Part shown: piece after piece, positions 54,395 to 63,503 of the stretch
How positions within the stretch are numbered: position 1 is the stretch's first letter
Layout of the letters: every line of letters starts with the position of its first letter
Assembly (NCBI GenBank): GCA_021773565.1
Contig: JAJFJZ010000026.1
Span: 124,001 to 188,000, forward strand
Source of the DNA: Gammaproteobacteria bacterium
GTDB taxonomy: Bacteria; Pseudomonadota; Gammaproteobacteria; Pseudomonadales; Azotimanducaceae
DNA: 64,000 nucleotides
Direction of reading: 5' to 3'
Notes under the pieces: model-generated
What the model saw: the letters and a program-made list of their open reading frames with translations, nothing else
What the model was told of the DNA's origin: nothing
Databases searched by the model: none
Translations under genes and position numbers: made by a program

Positions 54395-55738
54395 ATGACA
54401 CTTTTTGTTCTCAATGCTAATGACATAAAACTATGCATATATGCTGATAGTAAAGTGCTCGCCGAAGAACCCGGTATTGCAATAATCGGCCAGAATGGTA
54501 ACGATTTTGGCGAGGTGGCACTCAAACAGATCAAACAAAACCCAAGGCATGTGAACTACATGTATTGGCACAGGATGAATCTGGACCCTCTCGGCTTCAC
54601 GGGGCCACGAACGAACAACCACGCAGATCTACTCTACCAGCAGCTGCGCGAGCTCATTCAACGAGCGGACATGGGTGATAATGATGAGCTGGTAATTGCC
54701 GTTCGAAGTAATACCTCCAACGAACAACTCAGTTTATTGCTTGGTGTTTGCCAGGAATGCAACACAAAGGTCAGTGGGCTTGTTGACATCAGTGTCGCAT
54801 TGCTAAGCAGACAAAGTGTTTATCTTCGAAATCTGGTTTTGGATACCGGTTTACAGAGTCTCACAATAGCTGGGATTGACGTATCTGAAAACAATGCGCA
54901 GCAATCTGTCAAAAAATCACAGTGCAGCGAAATAACTGAAATGGGCTTACTCCCGTTAATGGACGCCTGGTTAGCAATAATTGCAGACCGTTTTATAAGT
55001 GATGCCCGCTTCGACCCACTGCGTATTGCTGATACCGAACAGCAGGTATTTGACCAGCTTTACCAATGGCTGCAACATCCCAATCGTCCGCATACCCTAA
55101 ATATTGAAGTTAACTACCAAACCATTACCCGCAGCATCGAAATCAGTGAGAGTGTTCTTATTGAGAAAGCCAGCCAACGTTACGATTTGGTTTTGCAAAA
55201 ATTACCCACCGCCCAAAACATTTGGCTGACCGAGAGCAGTAATCTCCTGCCAGGTTTCAAGGAAGCATTGACTAATGCTGGCCACTCTGTATCCGGTATG
55301 GAAACCACAAGTGTTTATGAAGTGGTGTCCAACCAGATTCAACACATAGTACGCGATACAGGCGAAGTCCAGTTTATAACCGCATTTCAGATTTCCAGCT
55401 CTTCTCAGCAGTTTGGCCAGGAAAAAGCGCCCAGTGCAGGGCACTGTCCAACGCACATAGTTTATCAGGGCCTGGCTTTGAGACTCAGGCCAGACACTCA
55501 GCATGGCTTGATTCGGGATGCGTTTAAAGAACCTGCGACAAAATTACCCGGTGGCTCCGAGGAATACCCCGTTCTGTTAACCACTGCGTCCAGGGGCTTG
55601 AAGATAGCTACACCGCCGGGTTCAAAGTGGCTTTTAAACGGTGCTACCCCCGGTCCGGAACAGGAAATATTAGCGGGTGACAAATTGACAATGGGCCAGG
55701 ACCAACTTGAATTTATACGAGTAGAGGATGGCACGTAA
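54395..55738 (+). CDS. Cytoplasmic actin/Hsp70-fold-like protein
   Basis: 447 residues with no signal or membrane helix. The N-terminal ~250 residues follow the order of an ASKHA fold: a start strand-turn (FVLNANDIKLCIYAD), a central CNTKVSGLVDISVALL and a phosphate-2-like LVLDTGLQSLTIAGID. Key nucleotide-binding residues seem poorly kept (DxG without the usual second Asp/Thr), so it may be a non-ATPase scaffold, as PilM-like proteins can be. The C-terminus (~395-445) reads GLKIATPPGSKWLLNG...ILAGDKLTMGQDQLEFIRV, like the end of an FHA-type beta sandwich. Low to moderate certainty on fold. It overlaps the next gene by 11 bp. Confidence 0.75.
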   Translation: MTLFVLNANDIKLCIYADSKVLAEEPGIAIIGQNGNDFGEVALKQIKQNPRHVNYMYWHRMNLDPLGFTGPRTNNHADLLYQQLRELIQRADMGDNDELVIAVRSNTSNEQLSLLLGVCQECNTKVSGLVDISVALLSRQSVYLRNLVLDTGLQSLTIAGIDVSENNAQQSVKKSQCSEITEMGLLPLMDAWLAIIADRFISDARFDPLRIADTEQQVFDQLYQWLQHPNRPHTLNIEVNYQTITRSIEISESVLIEKASQRYDLVLQKLPTAQNIWLTESSNLLPGFKEALTNAGHSVSGMETTSVYEVVSNQIQHIVRDTGEVQFITAFQISSSSQQFGQEKAPSAGHCPTHIVYQGLALRLRPDTQHGLIRDAFKEPATKLPGGSEEYPVLLTTASRGLKIATPPGSKWLLNGATPGPEQEILAGDKLTMGQDQLEFIRVEDGT

Positions 55739-56807
55739 ACGCATAAGTGTTTTTTCACTGTCCTTTCTCGATGTTATGTCTTGTGGATTTGGTGCAGTGG
55801 TGCTCGTTTACTTGCTTATAAATCACGCCACCGAAGTAGAATATGAACGGGTCAATCAGGATATTCTTTCTGAAATTCGAAAACTGGACTATGAAGTACT
55901 GGTAGGAAAGAAAGACCTCGTTAGCATTCAGGACGCGATCGACGAAAATGCCCGGGATATTGACCGCTCAAACCAAAAACGCGTGTCACTTAATGAAACC
56001 AAAGACCGACAAAAACGGGAACTTGATGAAATAGAGCTCGCATCCATAGCAGAGATCGAAAGCCTCAATGCGCTCAAGGCAGACGTTAAATCCCGTGAAG
56101 AAGAGGTAAAACGCCTTCAGGCTGCAGTGAAGGAAGGTGAAGGAAACAAGGCAAGAACTTTTGCAGGGGCCGGAGACCGCCAGTATCTCACCGGGCTTAA
56201 GGTGGGTGGAAAACGAATTCTCATAGCAGTCGATAAGTCTGCGAGCATGCTTGACGAAACACTGGTGAACATACTGCGCAGACGCAATATGTCCACAGAA
56301 AAGCGACTGGCAGCACCTAAGTGGCAACGCGCCATATCCACAGCGAATTGGCTTTCAGCACAAATGCCACTGGACAGTGAATTTCAATTCGTAAGCTTTG
56401 ACACAGAAGTGCACACCTTGAATACCGTTGAAGGCTGGCAAGAAGTCGCCAACAAAAACAGTCTGTCAGAGGCACTTGATAACCTGGCGACATCCATTCC
56501 GGAAAACGGTACCAATCTGGAAGCATTATTTACTTACATTTCCAATCTGTCTCCATTACCAGACAGTATTTTTTTGCTGGTAGACGGTCTGCCTACGCTC
56601 GGAGCAAAAGCCCCGAGAAAGGGGACTATTACAGGACGAAACAGAATGCGTCTGTTTAATGATGCACTTCGCAGTCTTCCGCCCAAGGTGCCCATGAATG
56701 TAATTATGTTCCCTATGGAGGGCGACCCAATGGCTGCCGCTTCTTTTTGGGGGCTTGCAGTTACAACCGGTGGCGCTTTTCTTTCTCCATCCAGCGATTG
56801 GCCGTAA
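55728..56807 (+). CDS. VWA protein with ExbD-like membrane helix (first)
   Basis: 359 residues. An N-terminal helix SFLDVMSCGFGAVVLVYLL (13-31) has an Asp (D15) in the same place as the proton-carrying Asp of ExbD (LTPLIDVVFLLL). Then a coiled coil (~38-135) and a VWA domain (~160-359) with a full MIDAS: D169, S171 and S173 (DKSAS), Thr in NGTNLEAL and Asp in LLVDGLP. N-in topology puts VWA in the periplasm. Predicted to pair with the TolQ-like protein. It is followed 3 bp later by a paralogue. Confidence 0.88.
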   Translation: MARKRISVFSLSFLDVMSCGFGAVVLVYLLINHATEVEYERVNQDILSEIRKLDYEVLVGKKDLVSIQDAIDENARDIDRSNQKRVSLNETKDRQKRELDEIELASIAEIESLNALKADVKSREEEVKRLQAAVKEGEGNKARTFAGAGDRQYLTGLKVGGKRILIAVDKSASMLDETLVNILRRRNMSTEKRLAAPKWQRAISTANWLSAQMPLDSEFQFVSFDTEVHTLNTVEGWQEVANKNSLSEALDNLATSIPENGTNLEALFTYISNLSPLPDSIFLLVDGLPTLGAKAPRKGTITGRNRMRLFNDALRSLPPKVPMNVIMFPMEGDPMAAASFWGLAVTTGGAFLSPSSDWP

Positions 56808-56810
56808 CAA

Positions 56811-57806
56811 ATGCGTATTAGACGCGACATCGCGGAGTTTGGACTTTCCTTTCTGGATGTAATCAGTTGTGGTTTTGGCGCAGTAATCCTGTTGCTTATG
56901 ATTACCAAAACAGTTGAACCGGTGGTATTGGAACAATCCGCACAAAAACTTGCTGGTATAGTTGAACAGAGAAAAAACGCTCTGTTTGACATTGTTGGCC
57001 AGACAAAAGTGCTGCGGCGAGAGTTACTGGATCAGGAAGCTGAATTGAAACTGGAACTGGAGAAACTTGCAAAACTGGAAGAGGAATTGACAAAAATACA
57101 GGGCGAATTTGACGCTTCAACCGAACAGGCCGACCAGTCACTCAACGAATCCAGCGATCTTGCCTCGGCAAAACAATCTCTGACAGAAGAGATGGAACGA
57201 TTGTTAGGTCAAAATTTTCAACGCAGGGACAACACTATCGGCGGAATCACAGTGGACAGTGAGTATATAATTTTTGTTATTGATACCTCTGGTAGCATGC
57301 AACAGCTTTCATGGAGTCAGGTCATTACCAAGGTTAATGAAACGCTAAATATTTACCCGCAAGTGAAAGGCATCCAGATAATGAACGATATGGGTGATTA
57401 TATGTTCACCCGTTTTCAGGGTCGGTGGATACCAGATTCACCGGCAAGGCGGCGGGCCATTGTAGAACGATTGCGCACCTGGGCCCCATTCTCTAATTCC
57501 AGCCCTGTTGAAGGAATAGAGCGTGCAGTAAGAACATTTTATGCACCAGACAAGCGAATTAGTGTCTATGTATTTGGAGATGATTTTTCCGGCCGTTCAA
57601 TAGAAGACGTCACCGATACCATTGACAGGATTAACCGAATAACAGAAAAGGGCGACAGGTTGGTGAGGATTCACGCGATTGGCTTTCCAGGACTCTATGG
57701 TGTGGGTGGTGGGCAACAGGCATCCCTGTATCGATTTGCTGCTCTGATGCGGGAACTTACCTATAGAAACAACGGGACCTTTGTAGGGTTAGCACAATTA
57801 CAGTAA
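56811..57806 (+). CDS. VWA protein with ExbD-like membrane helix (second)
   Basis: 331 residues, a paralogue of the previous gene with the same plan: helix GLSFLDVISCGFGAVILLLMI (11-31; Asp D16), coiled coil (~38-132) and VWA domain (~150-331). MIDAS starts D158-T-S-G-S (DTSGS); the Thr position is Ser-rich (FSNSSPVEG) and the third motif is FGDD. The helices of the two paralogues are more alike than their VWA parts, which argues that both meet the same channel partner and different targets. Confidence 0.88.
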   Translation: MRIRRDIAEFGLSFLDVISCGFGAVILLLMITKTVEPVVLEQSAQKLAGIVEQRKNALFDIVGQTKVLRRELLDQEAELKLELEKLAKLEEELTKIQGEFDASTEQADQSLNESSDLASAKQSLTEEMERLLGQNFQRRDNTIGGITVDSEYIIFVIDTSGSMQQLSWSQVITKVNETLNIYPQVKGIQIMNDMGDYMFTRFQGRWIPDSPARRRAIVERLRTWAPFSNSSPVEGIERAVRTFYAPDKRISVYVFGDDFSGRSIEDVTDTIDRINRITEKGDRLVRIHAIGFPGLYGVGGGQQASLYRFAALMRELTYRNNGTFVGLAQLQ

Positions 57807-57835
57807 TGTAGGAATACCCGGGAGGTGTACAGGGC

Positions 57836-58516
57836 ATGATAGTAAGATTATTTATCAGTGCATTCGGCGAAGCTATTAGACACGGTAGGCTACCTGCGCA
57901 AAAATATTGCTTGTTGGTTTGTTGGACAATAATTGTTACAGCCTGTAGTTCAACCTCTGTACAGGTAGATAAAATCTTTCCCAGCCCCCTTATAGTGCCT
58001 ATTCCGGCACACATTGGCGTTCATTTCAGCGACAAGTTGCTTAATTTTACCCATGACGAAGAAGTTGAGGCGAATGGTAGCTGGAGTATCGCCGTCGGAT
58101 CTGCGCAACATTCCATGTTTGATCAAATACTATCCGGAATGTTTGTCGACACAACGCAGGTTCCCGGGCCCGATAAATTTGCTTCAATTACCATTCCCCT
58201 CGATGCCATCCTGGTGCCCGAAGTAATCGATTTTCAATTTTCTATTCCTGCCCAGACCCGCACGCCTTTTTATGAAGTATGGATCAAGTACGAAATTAGC
58301 CTCTACAAGCCCTCGGGAGAAATTATCGCGCAATGGCCTCTCACCGCCTACGGAAAGGCCAACACGGATAATTACAGTTTTTTGCAAAGAACCCGGGAGC
58401 CAGCTGTGCAGGAGGCCACCAGAATTGCGTTAAGAGACGCTGCGGCATTTTTTGCATTGAGATTTGGACGTGAGGCAGAAATTCGAAACTGGATCACGCA
58501 ATTGGAGGAGAGCTAG
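57836..58516 (+). CDS. Lipoprotein of unknown function (first of two terminal)
   Basis: 226 residues. Long N-region, then CLLVCWTIIVTACSS with the lipid Cys at ~37. The mature part has a beta-rich start (DKIFPSPLIVPIPAHIGVHFSD) and a C-terminal helical stretch (AVQEATRIALRDAAAFFALRFG), the plan of LptE/LPS-assembly-like or other outer-membrane lipoproteins that bind client proteins; no firm family. A strong GGGAGG ribosome binding site is present. One base separates it from the next gene. Confidence 0.8.
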   Translation: MIVRLFISAFGEAIRHGRLPAQKYCLLVCWTIIVTACSSTSVQVDKIFPSPLIVPIPAHIGVHFSDKLLNFTHDEEVEANGSWSIAVGSAQHSMFDQILSGMFVDTTQVPGPDKFASITIPLDAILVPEVIDFQFSIPAQTRTPFYEVWIKYEISLYKPSGEIIAQWPLTAYGKANTDNYSFLQRTREPAVQEATRIALRDAAAFFALRFGREAEIRNWITQLEES

Positions 58517-58517
58517 T

Positions 58518-59177
58518 ATGTATTTTAGGATAATCGCCTTACCTCTCTACCTGCTGACGCTGGTTGCTTGTGTTTCAACTAATGTAGAACAGGTACGCCA
58601 GGCCAGTACCGGTATTTCTTTAGGTGAATCCGTCGTTGTAATGGGAAGAAAAAACCGCTCCAGTGTCAGCGAAACGGAAGAAGCCTTTGTCGCGTGTGTA
58701 AACAATAAGCTGTCCCGCAGTAGTACTGGCTATGGGGTAGTTCCGCAGAAAGAATTCACGGACGCATTGTTCCCCTGGTTTGAACCACGGACTGCACCTC
58801 TGGACAGCGCAGAGTTACCCAAAATGCTAACCGAGCCCTTGATAGCTGCGCGATTACGTGAAATAGGAGTGCACTACATAGTCTGGATTCAGGGGTCTAC
58901 CGACCGCGTAGATCAGGCTGGTGCAATGTCCTGCGTTGCGACCATCGGAGCAGCCGGGTGCTTTGGATTTTTAACCTGGGAGAATGACGCGACTTACGAA
59001 GCATCCATCTGGGACGTACAAACCGGTACTTCGGCCGGAAATATCAGTTCAGATGCCAATGGTACAAGTTTTGTGACCGGTGTGGTGGTGCCTATTCCTA
59101 TCATAGCAAGAGTTCAATCGGCTGCCTGCACAGGTTTGTCGAACCAGCTAAATTCGTTTATTCGCGATGAAACCTGA
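58518..59177 (+). CDS. Lipoprotein of unknown function (second of two terminal)
   Basis: 219 residues. Signal ends LLTLVACVS (lipid Cys ~17). The ATG at 58518 has GGAGGAG upstream, which decides it over an upstream in-frame ATG. The middle (EEAFVACVNNKLS...YGVVPQKEFTDALFPWFEPRTAPLDSAEL...LREIGVHYIVWIQGSTDR) resembles the CsgG-like or TPM-like lipoproteins only loosely, and four further Cys may form disulfides. Probably the last gene of the cluster. Confidence 0.8.
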   Translation: MYFRIIALPLYLLTLVACVSTNVEQVRQASTGISLGESVVVMGRKNRSSVSETEEAFVACVNNKLSRSSTGYGVVPQKEFTDALFPWFEPRTAPLDSAELPKMLTEPLIAARLREIGVHYIVWIQGSTDRVDQAGAMSCVATIGAAGCFGFLTWENDATYEASIWDVQTGTSAGNISSDANGTSFVTGVVVPIPIIARVQSAACTGLSNQLNSFIRDET

Positions 59178-59183
59178 CACGTA

Positions 59184-59822
59184 CTACTTAATTTTTAGTG
59201 GCCGTATTTCCAAAATTTCGCCGGTAGAGCGACTGGGTTCAATGCTATACCACTCGTAAAATCGTGTTCGATATTTTTTTGAGCACATATCAGCCAGCTC
59301 ATAAAAAGTTGGACGTCCCGGGTCAGCGATAATAATCCTGGTGGTGCCACCTTCCAGTGCGCGCCCTATCAATTTGTACAGTGGTTTAACCATACTGTCC
59401 CAGAAGCAGATGTCGGCGCCGATAATCACGTCTTCCTTGCCCAGGCGCTTGGCACTCAGATTTTCAAAACGGCTAACCTTGTTTTTAACCTTCACCTCAT
59501 TGAGTTCAGCAAATACATCCAAAAAAGGAAACACATCCTTATCGATATCCACGCCGGTTACGTCTGCTTTGAATGTCTTGGCGCAGAAAACCGCAGCCGG
59601 TCCCCAACCACAGCCAATTTCCATCACACGACTGCGCTTTTTGATGGGATATTCCTTTAAATAGTCCATCAGTACAAAACTGGATCGCCAGGTCTTATGG
59701 CCATGCACCGAGGGCGAATACAGCTTCTTTAGATTTCGAATCAATCGGTGTTTCGATTCAAGCATATAAATGCCATAGGCTTGATAGATATGATCTTCAG
59801 GTAGACGTTCCAGTCTGGGCAT
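59184..59822 (-). CDS. Class I SAM-dependent methyltransferase
   Basis: 212 residues from the ATG at 59822 (an ATG four codons upstream is possible). SAM-binding motif I is VMEIGCGWGPAAVFCAK (~66-82), then TGVDID. A later DICFWDS (~134-140) resembles the post-I/IV region of METTL21/lysine-methyltransferase-like enzymes (methyltransferase family 16). Substrate unknown. Its end faces the cluster end 6 bp away, and it is divergent from the suf operon. Confidence 0.82.
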   Translation of the reverse strand: MPRLERLPEDHIYQAYGIYMLESKHRLIRNLKKLYSPSVHGHKTWRSSFVLMDYLKEYPIKKRSRVMEIGCGWGPAAVFCAKTFKADVTGVDIDKDVFPFLDVFAELNEVKVKNKVSRFENLSAKRLGKEDVIIGADICFWDSMVKPLYKLIGRALEGGTTRIIIADPGRPTFYELADMCSKKYRTRFYEWYSIEPSRSTGEILEIRPLKIK

Positions 59823-59919
59823 AGCAGATAACACTTAAGGAAAACAAGCCGCGCATAATAGCCTCTACGCCCGGCTCGTTCAAACGACTTAAGCACAGAT
59901 TCACGACAACGGGAAAAGA

Positions 59920-59944
59920 ATACCCGACTAATTTAGTATGGTAT
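59920..59944 (+). promoter_or_regulatory. IscR type-1 operator upstream of sufB
   Basis: A 25-bp site matching the E. coli type-1 IscR consensus at 23 of 25 positions by my count: left half ATACCCGACT, centre AATTT, right half AGTATGGTAT. Only two positions of the right half differ (A and T for C and R). It lies 66 bp before the sufB start, so iron-sulfur cluster status probably controls the operon. iscR itself is not in view. Confidence 0.85.
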
Positions 59945-60009
59945 TATACAAGGGATTCAGGATAATACCCGGCACCCTGAGCCCGGCAATTTCTATTAGT
60001 GGACTGTGC

Positions 60010-61452
60010 ATGAGTAATTCAGAAATAAACAAGCTCATTGAACGCACGTACAGTGCGGGCTTTGTGACAGATATAGAGTCTGACACAATGCCGCCAGGCT
60101 TGAACGAAACTGTGGTAAGAGCAATTTCTGCACGTAAAAAGGAGCCGGAATGGTTGCTGGATTGGCGATTAAAGGCTTACAAGCACTGGTGTACCCTGAC
60201 TCCGCCAGATTGGGGGCACATGAATTTCGGTTCGATAGACTTTGATTCAATTTCCTACTTTTCAGCGCCGAAGAGCCAGGCAGACCGACCGGCATCGCTT
60301 GATGAAGTTGACCCTGAGCTGCTTAAAACCTACGAAAAACTCGGTATTCCCCTGCACGAACACGCGGCACTGGCAGGCGTTGCCGTCGATGTGGTTTTCG
60401 ATAGCGTATCAATTGCCACTACCTTCAAGAAAAAATTAAGGGAAGCTGGCGTGATTTTTTGCTCTTTTTCTGAAGCAGTTACAGAGCATCCGGACCTGGT
60501 AAAAAAATATCTGGGAACGGTCGTTTCCTATCGAGACAATTTTTACGCAAGTTTAAATGCGGCCGTATTTAGTGATGGCTCTTTTGTGTTTATTCCCAAA
60601 GGTGTTACCTGCCCAATGGAGCTAAGCACTTATTTTCGAATAAACGAACTCAATACCGGACAATTTGAACGCACCCTTATCATCGCTGAAGAATCAGCAA
60701 AAGTAAGCTATCTGGAAGGATGCACTGCGCCCATGCGAGATGAAAATCAATTGCATGCCGCGGTTGTCGAACTTATTGCACTGGATGATGCGGACATAAA
60801 ATACTCAACGGTTCAAAACTGGTACCCGGGAGACAAGGATGGCAAGGGAGGCATATACAACTTTGTCACAAAGCGCGGGGCCTGTATTGGAGATCGATCC
60901 AAAATTTCCTGGACTCAGGTTGAGACCGGGTCTGCGATTACCTGGAAGTATCCAAGCGTTGTATTACGCGGGGATAACAGTATTGGTGAATTTTATTCGG
61001 TTGCATTAACACATAACCACCAGCAGGCAGACACCGGAACAAAAATGATCCATCTTGGCAAGAATACCCGCAGTACCATTGTTTCCAAGGGTATTTGTGC
61101 AGGTAAAAGCCAGAATACCTATCGCGGTCTGGTACGCGTTTCACCGGCGGCAGCAAATTCAAGAAACTACACGCAATGTGACTCCCTGCTTATCGGAGAT
61201 ACCTGTGGGGCACATACCTTTCCGTATATCGAAAGTGGCCGATCGGATGCAGTTATCGAACACGAGGCTACTACTTCGACGGTAAATGAAGAGCAGTTGT
61301 TTTTATGCCAGCAGCGAGGCATTGATGCAGACAAAGCCATTAGCATGATCGTTAACGGTTTTTGTAAAGAGGTATTTCGGGAACTACCCATGGAGTTTGC
61401 TGTTGAAGCAGGCAAGCTGCTCGAAGTTAGTCTGGAAGGTGCGGTGGGTTAA
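60010..61452 (+). CDS. sufB: Fe-S cluster assembly scaffold SufB
   Basis: 480 residues. Forms the SufBC2D complex that builds iron-sulfur clusters, best known under iron limitation and oxidative stress. The start [18 protein letters not shown] is typical. The [36 protein letters not shown] and C-terminal [27 protein letters not shown] segments are all in place. A longer frame from 59938 overlaps the IscR operator, so ATG 60010 is preferred. First gene of sufBCDS. Confidence 0.95.
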   Translation: MSNSEINKLIERTYSAGFVTDIESDTMPPGLNETVVRAISARKKEPEWLLDWRLKAYKHWCTLTPPDWGHMNFGSIDFDSISYFSAPKSQADRPASLDEVDPELLKTYEKLGIPLHEHAALAGVAVDVVFDSVSIATTFKKKLREAGVIFCSFSEAVTEHPDLVKKYLGTVVSYRDNFYASLNAAVFSDGSFVFIPKGVTCPMELSTYFRINELNTGQFERTLIIAEESAKVSYLEGCTAPMRDENQLHAAVVELIALDDADIKYSTVQNWYPGDKDGKGGIYNFVTKRGACIGDRSKISWTQVETGSAITWKYPSVVLRGDNSIGEFYSVALTHNHQQADTGTKMIHLGKNTRSTIVSKGICAGKSQNTYRGLVRVSPAAANSRNYTQCDSLLIGDTCGAHTFPYIESGRSDAVIEHEATTSTVNEEQLFLCQQRGIDADKAISMIVNGFCKEVFRELPMEFAVEAGKLLEVSLEGAVG

Positions 61453-61489
61453 AGCACCCGGCTATTATCCACTTATGGAAATTGTATCT

Positions 61490-62239
61490 ATGTTAAAAGT
61501 TGAAAACCTGCATGTAGAGGTTGCGGGGAAAATAATTCTCAAGGGACTGGATTTGACCATTAGTGCCGGAGAGGTGCATGCGATAATGGGCCCAAATGGT
61601 TCAGGCAAGTCAACTCTGTCCAATGTATTGGCAGGAAAACCAGGCTACACAATAATCAAGGGAAGCATTTCATTTGATGGCGCAGCAATCGACGAACTCA
61701 GCCCGGAACAGCGCGCCCGAATGGGTATTTTCCTGGCGTTTCAGTATCCTGTAGAAATTCCCGGTGTAAGTAATATGGAATTTTTGAAAGCAGCGAGTGA
61801 CAGCATATACAAACACCGGGCACTGGAACCGGAATCCAGCATGGACTTTATCAAACGCGCCAGGCAGCTCTCCGCTCTGGTGGATTTGGATCAGGGTTTT
61901 TTAAAGCGCGGAGTAAATGAAGGCTTCTCGGGGGGTGAAAAAAAGCGCAATGAAATTTTGCAGCTGCTCATGTTGCAACCTCGCCTGGCCATACTTGATG
62001 AAACCGATTCAGGCCTGGATATTGATGCGCTGAAAACGGTCTCGGAAGGCATCAACTCATATAAAAATTCGGATAATGCAGTTCTGTTGATTACCCACTA
62101 CCAACGATTACTGAACCATATTCAGCCAGACTTTGTGCACGTATTAGCGGATGGGAAGATTGTCCGATCAGGTGATCACAACCTTGCCACGGAACTCGAG
62201 GCCAAGGGATATGCCTGGTTAACGGATACTGCTGCCTGA
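61490..62239 (+). CDS. sufC: Fe-S cluster assembly ATPase SufC
   Basis: 249 residues. ABC-type ATPase of SufBC2D. Walker A GPNGSGKST (~36-44), Q-loop FLAFQYPVEIPG, signature FSGGEKKRNEILQ (~145-157) and Walker B LAILDETDSGLD (~165-176). I choose ATG 61490 (MLKVENLHVEV); an ATG at 61475 is also possible. The long frame upstream overlaps sufB. 37 bp after sufB, 1 bp before sufD. Confidence 0.95.
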   Translation: MLKVENLHVEVAGKIILKGLDLTISAGEVHAIMGPNGSGKSTLSNVLAGKPGYTIIKGSISFDGAAIDELSPEQRARMGIFLAFQYPVEIPGVSNMEFLKAASDSIYKHRALEPESSMDFIKRARQLSALVDLDQGFLKRGVNEGFSGGEKKRNEILQLLMLQPRLAILDETDSGLDIDALKTVSEGINSYKNSDNAVLLITHYQRLLNHIQPDFVHVLADGKIVRSGDHNLATELEAKGYAWLTDTAA

Positions 62240-62240
62240 T

Positions 62241-63503
62241 ATGTTGGACAGATACCAGTTTATAAAGCAGTGCGAAGCTCAGTATCAGGAATTGAGTTCG
62301 CGTTTGCCGTGGATGGACTCCATCCGTTCCGAGAGTCGCTCGCGCCTGCATGCGGTTGGGCTACCGGCAAAAAACCACGAATACTGGAAGTACTCTGCTC
62401 CGGAGCAATATCTTTTCAGCGAAAATATGCCCACAAATTCCAGGGGCAAGCATTGGCGCTGTGAGGACGCCCTGAATATCGATATGCAGGGCCAGCTGTC
62501 AGGCGACTCCGTGTGTGGAGCATTACCGGATGGTCTTACGGTGGAGCGGTTTTCGGATATCGACCGCGATTCTAGTTCGCGCGGTATTCTTGAGCAGCAT
62601 TTTAACAGCAACCTCAAAAACCTTTCAGCACAGAACCGTTATTCCATGGGTGATCTCAATACGAGCATGCTGAATGATGGTGTACTGATCCACGTTGGAA
62701 AGGGCGTGACGGTTGCACCACTGCTAAACATGCAGCTGGACAGTTCCGGGTACCAGCGTTTGTTAGTAGTACTGGAAGCCGGTAGCAGCCTGACATTGCT
62801 GGAACAGCTACCAATAGATGAAGTTACAGGAAGTGGCCTGAGCCATTTGGTTGAGAGCTCACTTGCGCCCGGTGCAAACTTGCAACACTCCCGCATACAA
62901 CCAGCATCCACGGCATCAGATTATGCACTTACTTCCGCGCATTTAGGTGCAAGTGCTTACTACAATCTAAACCTGTACACACTGGGAGCCACTAACAGAC
63001 GCCACGACATTAACTTCAAACTGGTTGGCGATGACAGCAAAGTAGACCTGAATGCAGCATTGTATGCCGACAACTCACAAACCAGTGAGACCCTGGTAAA
63101 TATGGAACACCTGGGTAAGAGAACCGTTTCGCAACAGATAATTCGTGGCATAGCTACTTCAAGAGCCCGTATATCCATTAATGGCCGTATTCACATACAC
63201 CCCCATGCCCAACAAACAGATGCAAGCCTATCAAACAAGAACCTGCTACTGGACAATACTGCGCGCATTAATACCAAACCTGAATTAGAGATTTATGCAG
63301 ACCAGGTAAAATGTGCACATGGTGCTACGGTGGGTCAAATTAGTGAGGAAGAAATTTTTTATCTGCGTTCCAGAGGAATCGATTCTGAAACCGCAAGATT
63401 CATGATCGCCCAGGGTTTTATTCGAAGCTGTCTAATTGACGCTGAATTCAAGGATTATCTGGAGCGCCTGTTCATGGAGGCGTTTATCTCATGGGAGCAG
63501 TAG
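62241..63503 (+). CDS. sufD: Fe-S cluster assembly protein SufD
   Basis: 420 residues. Partner of SufB in the scaffold complex. The SufB/SufD-type beta-helix core includes GRIHIHPHAQQTDASLSNKNLLLDNTARINTKPELEIYADQVKCAHGATVG, with the conserved Asp/His-rich end and FYLRSRGID. The N-terminal WKYS segment is also family-like. The stop overlaps the sufS start by 13 bp. Confidence 0.93.
   Translation: MLDRYQFIKQCEAQYQELSSRLPWMDSIRSESRSRLHAVGLPAKNHEYWKYSAPEQYLFSENMPTNSRGKHWRCEDALNIDMQGQLSGDSVCGALPDGLTVERFSDIDRDSSSRGILEQHFNSNLKNLSAQNRYSMGDLNTSMLNDGVLIHVGKGVTVAPLLNMQLDSSGYQRLLVVLEAGSSLTLLEQLPIDEVTGSGLSHLVESSLAPGANLQHSRIQPASTASDYALTSAHLGASAYYNLNLYTLGATNRRHDINFKLVGDDSKVDLNAALYADNSQTSETLVNMEHLGKRTVSQQIIRGIATSRARISINGRIHIHPHAQQTDASLSNKNLLLDNTARINTKPELEIYADQVKCAHGATVGQISEEEIFYLRSRGIDSETARFMIAQGFIRSCLIDAEFKDYLERLFMEAFISWEQ

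Noticed and set aside
53591-57806. Channel plus VWA genes as a Zorya or TerY-type defence system
   Set aside because: Zorya ZorB has a peptidoglycan-binding domain and the cluster lacks ZorC/D/E-like helicases or nucleases; Ter proteins lack the ExbD-like helix. No toxin or nuclease domain is present.
59938-60009. Longer SufB start at 59938
   Set aside because: This ATG lies inside the IscR operator and the extra 24 residues do not match SufB.
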